DNA of 14,324 nt from Candidatus Dadabacteria bacterium (GTDB lineage Bacteria; Desulfobacterota_D; UBA1144; Nemesobacterales; CSP1-2), in the NCBI GenBank assembly GCA_022615255.1, contig JAKEHC010000134.1, forward strand, positions 1-14,324. Direction: 5' to 3'. The position numbers and the translations under genes were made by a program. Position 1 is the stretch's first letter. Each line of letters opens with the position of its first letter. This document shows, piece by piece, positions 6,847 to 13,198 of this stretch. The notes under the pieces were generated by a model. It ran no database searches. It worked only from the letters and a program-made list of their open reading frames with translations, and had not been told where the DNA came from.

Positions 6847-7074
6847 ATGAAGTATAAAAAGGGAGAAAGATGTCGCTTTTGTAGCAAGCTGATTGTTAAA
6901 GGGGAATTTTGTAATACTCACTTCGACGGGAATTTAGTTTGTCTTGGTTATTATAATGAGCTTAACAGCACGCCTGAGAATAAAAAGAAGTATAACGTAG
7001 CTTACCACTACTCAACTCACGGAAGGCCCTTCTTGGGCGGTATATCAAAAGCTAAGAAAACAAAAGTAGTTTAA
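6847..7074 (+). CDS. Small protein with a C-x2-C, C-x2-H putative zinc-binding motif
   Basis: I do not recognise this 75-aa protein. Its N-terminal half carries Cys9-x2-Cys12 and Cys22-x2-His25, the spacing of a treble-clef or zinc-ribbon knuckle pair, plus Cys32. The C-terminus is basic and rich in Lys, Gly and Ser (GGISKAKKTKVV), which could suit nucleic-acid binding. It starts 54 bp after the sigma factor and is probably cotranscribed. The ribosome-binding site is weak (AGAG about 8 nt upstream). A function in transcription or RNA binding is only inference from the zinc motif and neighbours. Confidence 0.65.
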   Translation: MKYKKGERCRFCSKLIVKGEFCNTHFDGNLVCLGYYNELNSTPENKKKYNVAYHYSTHGRPFLGGISKAKKTKVV

Positions 7075-7139
7075 TGGTAGCGCAAAAAAAGAGAAAGTAT
7101 CTCTTGTGCCTTGAGGCAATATACGAAAATTCATATTAA
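7074..7139 (+). CDS. Possible 21-codon micro-ORF coupled to the preceding gene
   Basis: An ATG at 7074 overlaps the stop of the preceding small zinc-motif gene (TAATG) and opens a 21-codon frame ending with TAA at 7137-7139. The peptide begins MVAQKKRKYLLCLEAI. The stop-start overlap is the geometry of translational coupling. It is short, has no recognisable family, and runs directly into the decayed cold-shock relic, so it may be chance or the ragged start of that relic. Confidence 0.2.
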   Translation: MVAQKKRKYLLCLEAIYENSY

Positions 7140-7141
7140 AT

Positions 7142-7311
7142 ATGCGATGCGGATTTATAAGGGCTGAAGATGAGAAGGAGATTTTCTTTCATGCTGGCAA
7201 ACTTAAGGTGCATTAGTTTATGGTCTGAAGTAGAGAATGACAGTCGAGTTTAAAGATGATAAAAGCCCTCTTGGGTTTATGTCTCTAAATGTGGAAAATC
7301 CTAAACCATGA
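7142..7311 (+). pseudogene. Decayed cold-shock-domain gene
   Basis: Three successive frames each encode a piece of a cold-shock domain in the correct order. From ATG 7142, MRCGFIRAEDEKEIFFHAGK matches the RNP1-RNP2 part (compare RGFGFIKAEDGREIFFHRTA in the intact gene at 5114) and ends at TAG 7214-7216. From 7215, SLWSEVENDS matches the middle linker. From 7240, TVEFKDDKSPLGFMSLNVE matches the VEFD...KGPRAVNV tail and ends at TGA 7309-7311. The first strand is almost entirely missing. The domain therefore carries at least two frameshifts and cannot be made whole. It is probably a local duplicate of the upstream cold-shock gene that has decayed. Confidence 0.8.
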
Positions 7312-7356
7312 TAAGAAAGTATATATCTGACTACTTCTATGTGAAGGGGGTGATAA

Positions 7357-7584
7357 ATGGCAATCAAGCTAATTTTCACAAAGGTTTGCCCTAAGTGTGG
7401 AACTACTCACAGAAAAATTGTTTTTGAAGGTACAAAAGAGGAATATAATCAAATTGATGAACTCGATATTCCTTCTATTCAGTGCTGTGATGTTTTTGAT
7501 GCGGATTCTTACGAAATAATAATTGATGAGAAGATTACAAAAAAAGGTCAGATTGAAGATATATTTGACGAAGTGGAAGAATAA
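7357..7584 (+). CDS. Small acidic protein with a CPKCG motif, function unknown
   Basis: This 75-aa protein begins MAIKLIFTKVCPKCGTTHR. Cys11 and Cys14 form a C-x2-C knuckle and Cys43-Cys44 are adjacent, so a single zinc site (zinc-ribbon-like) is plausible. The second half is strongly acidic (GQIEDIFDEVEE). Translation looks efficient: AAGGGGG (7344-7350) is an excellent ribosome-binding site 6 nt from the ATG. I recognise no family. Its neighbours are the decayed cold-shock gene upstream and the convergent recF downstream. It may belong to the same transcript as the sigma factor, but no promoter was identified. Confidence 0.7.
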   Translation: MAIKLIFTKVCPKCGTTHRKIVFEGTKEEYNQIDELDIPSIQCCDVFDADSYEIIIDEKITKKGQIEDIFDEVEE

Positions 7585-7770
7585 GAAACCGGCCCCTCTG
7601 TCGGAATCAAGTCGTTTATGAAAAATCTTATCTGTTCTTGAGTAAGACGTAAGAATCAAGATTTATTCCATCAGATAGTGTTTGTATAATTAAATCTAGT
7701 TTTTTACAAGTAAGATGTCTTCCAATGTTTAATATATGAAAGATACGCTCCTGTTTAAGAGATCTGAAAC

Positions 7771-8862
7771 CTATTGATATGCTATGGGTTCAGCCCTTCC
7801 GGCTTTTATATGAAAGACCTTTTTCTCGCCACTATGACGGATCTCTTTAGAACTTATTGCCGTAATAAAAATCTGCCCTGAGTATTCTTCAATGAGTCTG
7901 TAGAGATAGCCTTTTCTTCTATCATCTAATTCACTTGTTATATCATCTAGGAGCAAGATGGGACTTCTCCCTAGAACGATTCTTGTAAGTTCAACCTCAG
8001 ATGCTTTGAGCGCAAGCGCAAGCGTTTTTGCCTCACCTTGAGAGGCAAATACGGATGTGTTTATTCCGTTTATTGTAAAATGTATAAGGTCCCTATGAGG
8101 ACCAGCCGATGTGTGCCCTCTTTTTTTATCAAGGTAAAGCCTTGCTCTTAACTCTTTTTTCAACTCTTCTATGACATTGCTTCCTAGCTTGAACGAGGGC
8201 TTATATTGAATTTTTATCTCTGTATCGAGCCCGGAGATGAGCCGATAGTTCTTTTCAAGAAGTGTCTCAAGCCTCTCTATCAATTTGATTCTTCTTTTTA
8301 CTATTTTCCCTCCGACCTCCCCTATTTTCTCATCCCACGCGTCTAGGGCTTCTCCGATTATTCCCCTTGGAAAAAGGGCATTTCTCTGGTTTAGAGCTCT
8401 TAAGTACAATTTTAAATCTATAAGATGCTCTGGCTTAAAATTGCATATAAGCGCATCTATATATCTTCTCCTATCTTGTGGCGGTCCCTTTATTAAATCT
8501 ATATCTGAAGAAAGGAATGTGACGACGTTGAATCTTCCCAGAAGCTTAGGGGGGTCATAGACGATTTTTCCATTAAGTTTCACCGTTTTTACACCTTTTG
8601 TAAGAATTATATGGACTTCATTCAGTCCTGAATCAGACTCAAGCTCACCCTTTATTCTCCCTTCTACTTCTCCAAAGTTGATAAGCTCTTCCATTCTTAC
8701 TTGTTTGAAGGGTCTGAGCGTGCAGAGTAGGTGAATTGCCTCAAGCAGGTTTGTTTTTCCCTGTGCGTTTTCTCCGGAGATCAAATTAAACCTTTCATGG
8801 AAGGTAAAGATTTCGGTTTTATAGCTTCTAAAGTTTTTAAGGGTGATTGATCTAATTATCAA
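7771..8862 (-). CDS. recF: DNA replication and repair protein RecF
   Basis: RecF is an SMC-like ABC ATPase that works with RecO and RecR to load RecA at single-strand gaps. From the TTG at 8862 the product is 363 aa and begins MIIRSITLKNFRSY, the usual RecF N-terminus and length. Walker A is GENAQGKT (30-37), the ABC signature is SQGEAKT (274-280, SQGQQR-type in many relatives), and Walker B is PILLLDDITSELD (301-313), with HTSAGPHRD just before the signature. The open frame extends to another TTG at 8919, but that TTG lies in the -35 box of a good minus-strand promoter, so the shorter form is chosen. Neither start has a ribosome-binding site. The gene is apart from dnaA and dnaN, unlike its commonest setting. 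Confidence 0.95.
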   Translation of the reverse strand: MIIRSITLKNFRSYKTEIFTFHERFNLISGENAQGKTNLLEAIHLLCTLRPFKQVRMEELINFGEVEGRIKGELESDSGLNEVHIILTKGVKTVKLNGKIVYDPPKLLGRFNVVTFLSSDIDLIKGPPQDRRRYIDALICNFKPEHLIDLKLYLRALNQRNALFPRGIIGEALDAWDEKIGEVGGKIVKRRIKLIERLETLLEKNYRLISGLDTEIKIQYKPSFKLGSNVIEELKKELRARLYLDKKRGHTSAGPHRDLIHFTINGINTSVFASQGEAKTLALALKASEVELTRIVLGRSPILLLDDITSELDDRRKGYLYRLIEEYSGQIFITAISSKEIRHSGEKKVFHIKAGRAEPIAYQ

Positions 8863-8890
8863 CGAAGTGCGGATTCTAGTGTTTGAAAAG

Positions 8891-8919
8891 AGTATAATAA
8901 CAATTATAGGTTTGTTCAA
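8891..8919 (-). promoter_or_regulatory. Probable recF promoter
   Basis: Read on the minus strand, TTGAAC (8919-8914) and TATACT (8896-8891) are separated by exactly 17 bp. The -10 box matches five of six consensus bases and the -35 box four of six. Initiation near 8884 would leave about 21 nt before the TTG at 8862 and would exclude the TTG at 8919, which overlaps the -35 box. Confidence 0.6.
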
Positions 8920-8984
8920 TGTAGCTGAGAGAGAATTAAGGAGTCAGCCCCTGATGAAGTCATCGGAGACGGAATTTAGAAGAA

Positions 8985-9016
8985 AAGAAGAAACTTCTGG
9001 CTTCCAACTTCTTCTT
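8985..9016. repeat. Inverted repeat abutting the CDC48-gene promoter
   Basis: AAGAAGAA (8985-8992) and TTCTTCTT (9009-9016) are perfect 8-bp inverted arms with a 16-nt spacer. A smaller palindrome GAAG-AAA-CTTC lies at 8987-8997. The right arm runs into the TTGACC -35 box at 9015-9020. The position would suit an operator, but the low-complexity purine/pyrimidine arms could arise by chance. Confidence 0.35.
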
Positions 9017-9043
9017 GACCTTAACTAGCGGTGTCGGTAATAT
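9015..9043 (+). promoter_or_regulatory. Probable promoter of the CDC48-type ATPase gene
   Basis: TTGACC (9015-9020, five of six) and TAATAT (9038-9043, four of six) are spaced by 17 bp. Initiation would fall near 9050, giving a leader of about 14 nt to the ATG at 9064. The GTG at 9031, which opens the longest frame, lies inside this promoter. Confidence 0.5.
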
Positions 9044-9063
9044 TTTTAATTAGAGTGGATGAC

Positions 9064-11217
9064 ATGATGCTTCTTAGAATCGCTGAGATTTCAGTCAAAG
9101 ATGCAGGTAAGGGTCTTGCAAGGGTCGACCCAAGGGATATGCACGCTCTTGGGATAGAGGCCCTGGATTTAATCGAGATAGGGGGAAAAAGGAGAACTAT
9201 CGTTAGGGTTATGCCGTTAGAAAGGCACCATCGCAGCAAATCCATGATACAGGTGGACGGTATTACAAGAGAGAACGCAAGGGTTGGAATTGATGATAGG
9301 GTGTTTGTAAAAAGGGTTGAAACTAAACAAGCAGTAAAAGTGGTGCTTGCACCTATAAGTGATGACATTCTTCTGAACGGTGATAATACGGATTACTTAG
9401 TTAGTCGCCTTGATGGAATTCCCGTTACAGTAGGGGATAGAGTAAGAATCGCTCTCCCCGGTTCAAGGGTCGAGGATTTTCAGGTGCTTGGAGCTATACC
9501 TGCTGAGTCCATAGTTGTCCGCTCTGAAACAAGGATAGAGCTTAGAAAAAAACCAAAGGGCAAAGTGGATGTATCAAGGGTTACTTACGAGGATATTGGC
9601 GGGCTAAAAGAACAAATCAGGAAGGTAAGGGAGATGGTAGAGCTTCCTCTCAGATACCCTCAGGTATTTGAAAGACTTGGGATAGACCCTCCTAGAGGAG
9701 TTCTTCTTGTAGGACCTCCTGGGAGCGGGAAAACCCTTCTAGCAAAAGCGGTAGCACACGAAACAAATGCGTATTTTCAGGCGATAAACGGTCCTGAGAT
9801 AATTCACAAATTCTATGGTGAAAGTGAAGCGAGGCTCAGGGACATTTTCGAAATCGCAACTGGAAATCAACCCTCGATCATCTTTCTTGATGAGATAGAT
9901 GCAATCGCTCCAAAAAGAGAAAAGGTTTCCGGAGAGGTCGAAAAAAGGGTTGTAGCCCAGCTTCTAGCACTGATGGATGGGTTAAAAGATAGAGGCAGGG
10001 TAATAGTAGTCGGGGCTACAAATCTTCCTAGCATGCTTGATTCCGCTTTAAGAAGACCGGGAAGGTTTGACAGGGAGGTAAGCTTAGATGTGCCTGATAG
10101 AAATGGAAGATTAGAGGTCTTTGAGGTTCATACTCGCGGAATGCCTCTTTCCGATGATGTTGACCTTGAGCGTCTTGCCGATATCACGCACGGCTTTATA
10201 GGAGCGGATATTGAAAACCTCTGCCGCGAGGCGGCGATGAGATCTCTTAGGACTGTGCTCCCCGATATTGATTTTGAGGGAGGCGCCCTTCCGTTTGAAA
10301 GGCTTATTACGCTTCAAGTAGAGATGGAAGATTTCATGGACGCCTTAAGAGGGGTTGAACCCTCAGCGATAAGGGAGATATTTGTCGAGGTGCCTAAAGT
10401 CACCTGGAAGGATATAGGCGGACTTAAGGAGATGAAAGAGAGGCTTACGGAAACAGTCATCTGGCCTATAAAATATAGGGAGCTCTTTGAAGCCACCCAT
10501 ACAAAGGCTCCAAAAGGGATACTTCTTTACGGGCCGCCGGGAAATGGAAAAACCCTTCTGGCAAAGGCGATAGCGAATGAAAGTGGTGTTAACTTTATTT
10601 CGATTAAAGGCGCGGAGTTACTTTCAAAATATGTAGGTGAATCTGAGCATGCTGTTAGGGAGGTGTTTAAGAAGGCTAAACAAGTTGCTCCATGCATAGT
10701 TTTCTTTGATGAAATTGATGCCATCGCTCCCTATCGTGCAGGTGGCGATACCACACACGTTTCAGAGAGGGTAGTTAGCCAATTGCTGATAGAGATGGAC
10801 GGCGTTGAAGAGCTTAGAGGCATTCTGGTGCTTGCCGCTACCAATAGAATTGATATGGTAGATTCCGCGCTACTGAGAGCGGGCAGGTTTGATCTTTCTC
10901 TTAAGATTCCATATCCAGATGGGGAGGCACTTTTTGAAATCCTACGGATTCATACTCGTGGGAAACCGCTTGCAAAGGATGTTGATTTAAGAAGGATTGC
11001 AGAAAGTATTAAAGGGTTATCTGGAGCCGACATTGAGCTACTTTGTCAAAGGTCCTCACTTATCGCGATAAGAGAGCATCTGAGCCGAGGAAAGGGGGTT
11101 TTAAGAATCACACATCTTCATTTTGAAGAGGCTCTAAAAGAGGCAAGTGGAAGGATTAATGAACTTATAATTCCTACGAGCATTTCGAAGGGGAATCTAG
11201 GAGGAGATACTGTTTAA
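9064..11217 (+). CDS. CDC48/VAT-type double-AAA+ ATPase
   Basis: This 717-aa protein has the full p97/CDC48/VAT layout, a hexameric unfoldase that extracts and remodels proteins using ATP. The N domain (about 1-170) begins MMLLRIAEISVKDAGKGLARVDP, like the double-psi-barrel of archaeal VAT. D1 has Walker A GPPGSGKT (217-224), Walker B IIFLDEID (272-279), pore loop KFYGES and Arg-finger segment RRPGRFD. D2 has Walker A GPPGNGKT (490-497), Walker B IVFFDEID (545-552), pore loop KYVGES and LLRAGRFD. All catalytic positions are present, and D2 has Asn in place of the common Thr in Walker A. No HbYX-type C-terminus is visible. The ATG at 9064 is preferred to the GTG at 9031 because it fits the family's N-terminus and the promoter. 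Substrates are unknown. Confidence 0.95.
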   Translation: MMLLRIAEISVKDAGKGLARVDPRDMHALGIEALDLIEIGGKRRTIVRVMPLERHHRSKSMIQVDGITRENARVGIDDRVFVKRVETKQAVKVVLAPISDDILLNGDNTDYLVSRLDGIPVTVGDRVRIALPGSRVEDFQVLGAIPAESIVVRSETRIELRKKPKGKVDVSRVTYEDIGGLKEQIRKVREMVELPLRYPQVFERLGIDPPRGVLLVGPPGSGKTLLAKAVAHETNAYFQAINGPEIIHKFYGESEARLRDIFEIATGNQPSIIFLDEIDAIAPKREKVSGEVEKRVVAQLLALMDGLKDRGRVIVVGATNLPSMLDSALRRPGRFDREVSLDVPDRNGRLEVFEVHTRGMPLSDDVDLERLADITHGFIGADIENLCREAAMRSLRTVLPDIDFEGGALPFERLITLQVEMEDFMDALRGVEPSAIREIFVEVPKVTWKDIGGLKEMKERLTETVIWPIKYRELFEATHTKAPKGILLYGPPGNGKTLLAKAIANESGVNFISIKGAELLSKYVGESEHAVREVFKKAKQVAPCIVFFDEIDAIAPYRAGGDTTHVSERVVSQLLIEMDGVEELRGILVLAATNRIDMVDSALLRAGRFDLSLKIPYPDGEALFEILRIHTRGKPLAKDVDLRRIAESIKGLSGADIELLCQRSSLIAIREHLSRGKGVLRITHLHFEEALKEASGRINELIIPTSISKGNLGGDTV

Positions 11218-11232
11218 TAACCTTGAATCCAA

Positions 11233-12081
11233 TTGGAACAAGCCATAGTTTATAGCGGGTTTTCAGCACTGATTATTCCTGCCTTTATTTTCGGTTCCAT
11301 TATAGGAAGCTTTCTTAACGTATGCATATATAGGCTGCCTAGGCGGGGGTCTATAATTTACCCTTCTTCTCACTGCCCCTCTTGCAGAACTCCGATAAAG
11401 CCATACGACAATATTCCCATTATTAGCTATCTTATACTTCTCGGAAGGTGCAGGAGATGTGGTGCAAGGATTTCCCTAACATATCCGATTGTTGAGATTC
11501 TTTCCGGTGTTGTTTCTGCACTTATAGTCTGGAGGTTTGGCATAACCCCGAAATCACTCTTTTACCTAATCTTTCTTTTTTCACTTATTGTGGTGACTAT
11601 TATAGATTTAGAGCACAGGATAATTCCTGATGTTATAACGCTTCCAGGGATTGCTTTAGGGCTTATTTATAATGCTTTGATAACAAGCTGGGACGGGTTC
11701 GCCTCCGTCCTTGGCTCGTTTCAGTTCACATTGTCTGAAATTCTCAGAACTTCAGATGAATTCAATATCATAAACTCAATATTTGGTATATTTCTTGGTG
11801 GCGGGGTGCTCTATCTTATCGGATTTATATACGAATTTATAAAAAAAAGGGAAGGTATTGGTATGGGCGATGTAAAACTTCTTGCAATGATCGGTGCTTA
11901 TCTCGGCTGGAAAGCTGTATTTTTTGTTATCTTTATAGGCTCTGTAGTTGGAGTTATCGTCGGCGTCTCGATAATTCTTTTTAGGGGGGGTGGTTTAAAA
12001 TATGAGATCCCATTTGGCCCTTTTCTTTCTCTGGCTTCCGCCCTTTACTGTTTTACAAATGGTTTTAACTTTGGGTTTTAG
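11233..12081 (+). CDS. Prepilin peptidase / N-methyltransferase (type IV leader peptidase, A24 family)
   Basis: This inner-membrane aspartic peptidase cleaves and N-methylates type IV prepilins and type II secretion pseudopilins. The 282-aa protein has the N-terminal signature GSFLNVCIYRLPR, the tetracysteine zinc motif (Cys48, Cys51, Cys73, Cys76) of the methyltransferase-type domain, and the two catalytic aspartates Asp125 (IDLEHRIIPD) and Asp213 (GMGDVKLL). About seven to eight hydrophobic segments surround these. The start appears to be a TTG at 11233, as no ATG or GTG precedes the first membrane segment, and no good ribosome-binding site is present. It begins 15 bp after the CDC48-type gene and is probably cotranscribed. 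There are no pilin genes in the window. An insert around 155-180 lengthens the loop before the second aspartate. Confidence 0.95.
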   Translation: MEQAIVYSGFSALIIPAFIFGSIIGSFLNVCIYRLPRRGSIIYPSSHCPSCRTPIKPYDNIPIISYLILLGRCRRCGARISLTYPIVEILSGVVSALIVWRFGITPKSLFYLIFLFSLIVVTIIDLEHRIIPDVITLPGIALGLIYNALITSWDGFASVLGSFQFTLSEILRTSDEFNIINSIFGIFLGGGVLYLIGFIYEFIKKREGIGMGDVKLLAMIGAYLGWKAVFFVIFIGSVVGVIVGVSIILFRGGGLKYEIPFGPFLSLASALYCFTNGFNFGF

Positions 12082-12110
12082 TAGTGATTTGTAAAATAGA
12101 AAAGCCTTTA

Positions 12111-12139
12111 TTGACATATAAAATATGTTGATATATCTT
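12111..12139 (+). promoter_or_regulatory. Probable promoter of the polytopic membrane protein gene
   Basis: A perfect -35 box TTGACA (12111-12116) is followed after 17 bp by TATCTT (12134-12139, four of six). Initiation near 12146 leaves a leader of about 42 nt before the ATG at 12188. It implies that the membrane-protein gene is transcribed independently of the prepilin peptidase 106 bp upstream. Confidence 0.55.
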
Positions 12140-12187
12140 TTTTAGGAATTAAATTATTTCAAGTAATTTACTTGCTACTCAAGGCAG

Positions 12188-13195
12188 ATGAGCACTGCAA
12201 CACAAGTGCAAAAATCCTGGATTAAAAATCCAGCCGCTGATTTGAGCTTTTTTGATTTCGGCTGGATTCTCGTTCTTCTCCCTCTCGTCATATTTAAGGA
12301 CCATCTAAGCATCATTATTCTTTCGGTTCTTATAGTTAGTTATATACATAGGCACTATACATTTGCCCTTGTTTACGGTGATAAAGAAGAGTTTCAGAAG
12401 AGGAAGCAAATCTACATATTTCTGCCGATTATTGCTGCACTTGCAACGATTCTCTCGCTATATTTTGATGCCTTTAAGGTACTTTTGGTAGCGGCTGTTC
12501 TGTGGAATATGTATCATACCATTACCCAAAAGTATGGAATCGCCAGGATCTACTCACGTAAAGCAGGTTATGGGGAAGCATGGATTGACAAGGGATTAAT
12601 CTATTCTTGGTTTGCATTCCTATTTTTTGCGCTTGTAGAGAGGGAAAAAGATGTTATAAGCCAATACCAGGCTGGAAGCGCCTTGTTAAACTATATCGGT
12701 GATAATCTGAGCTATTTTACTCTAGCATCTCATTTCTTTCTCGCAATCGCCATTGTGTTTACGCTCCTTTTCGCGTATCAGGAGTTTAAAAATCGGCATC
12801 AAATAAACATTCCCAAGATTCTCTTTGTTATTTCGATTTTGCTTTTATATTCTATATTTTTCTATTCGCTTATAGTTGGCTACATAGTGTTTGCGTTTTC
12901 ACACGCCCTTGAGTATATAGCCTTTGTGAATATATTTGTGAACTCTAAATATAAGAGAAAACCGGACTCAACTTCTGTTGTAGCTCTGGCATCAAGAAAG
13001 CAGTGGATCTACAGCTCTCTTTTTTCCTTAGGTATTGTAGCCATTTGTCTTGTTGGAATTAAGCTTAATGAAAATGCCTTCGAGATATATATAGTTGGAA
13101 GCTCTTTCCTTCACTTTATCTACGACGGTCTCATTTGGAAGGTTAGAAGGCCTGAGGTGGGGAAACCGCTGGATATTAAATACGCTTCGACCTAG
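12188..13195 (+). CDS. Polytopic membrane protein with conserved-looking histidine motifs, function unknown
   Basis: I do not recognise this 335-aa protein with certainty. It has about eight or nine hydrophobic segments and no signal peptide. Histidines sit at or near membrane edges: SYIHRHYTF (His54, His56), WNMYHTITQKYG (His110), FAFSHALEYIAF (His239) and SSFLHFIYDGLIW (His309, with Asp313). This scatter resembles membrane-bound di-iron or carotenoid-cleaving (Brp/Blh-type) enzymes, in which a few intramembrane histidines hold iron. That is an inference from motif placement, not a family match. It appears to have its own promoter at 12111. The ATG at 12188 has only AAGG as a ribosome-binding site. 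It is convergent with the thioredoxin-fold gene, with only a 3-bp gap between their ends. Confidence 0.75.
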   Translation: MSTATQVQKSWIKNPAADLSFFDFGWILVLLPLVIFKDHLSIIILSVLIVSYIHRHYTFALVYGDKEEFQKRKQIYIFLPIIAALATILSLYFDAFKVLLVAAVLWNMYHTITQKYGIARIYSRKAGYGEAWIDKGLIYSWFAFLFFALVEREKDVISQYQAGSALLNYIGDNLSYFTLASHFFLAIAIVFTLLFAYQEFKNRHQINIPKILFVISILLLYSIFFYSLIVGYIVFAFSHALEYIAFVNIFVNSKYKRKPDSTSVVALASRKQWIYSSLFSLGIVAICLVGIKLNENAFEIYIVGSSFLHFIYDGLIWKVRRPEVGKPLDIKYAST

Positions 13196-13198
13196 CCA

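Noticed and set aside
7585..7770. Possible bidirectional terminator between the small acidic protein gene and recF
   Set aside because: Only weak stems (6-7 bp with 14-28 nt loops, for example TCTTGA 7636-7641 with TCAAGA 7656-7661) and no proper T-run on either strand. Nothing firm can be annotated.
8843..9028. 61-codon plus-strand open frame upstream of the CDC48-type gene
   Set aside because: It overlaps the recF 5' end and the divergent promoter region, with no ribosome-binding site or recognisable sequence.
9031..9063. GTG at 9031 as start of the CDC48-type protein
   Set aside because: It would add eleven residues not typical of the family and lies within the likely promoter. ATG at 9064 fits both family and promoter better.
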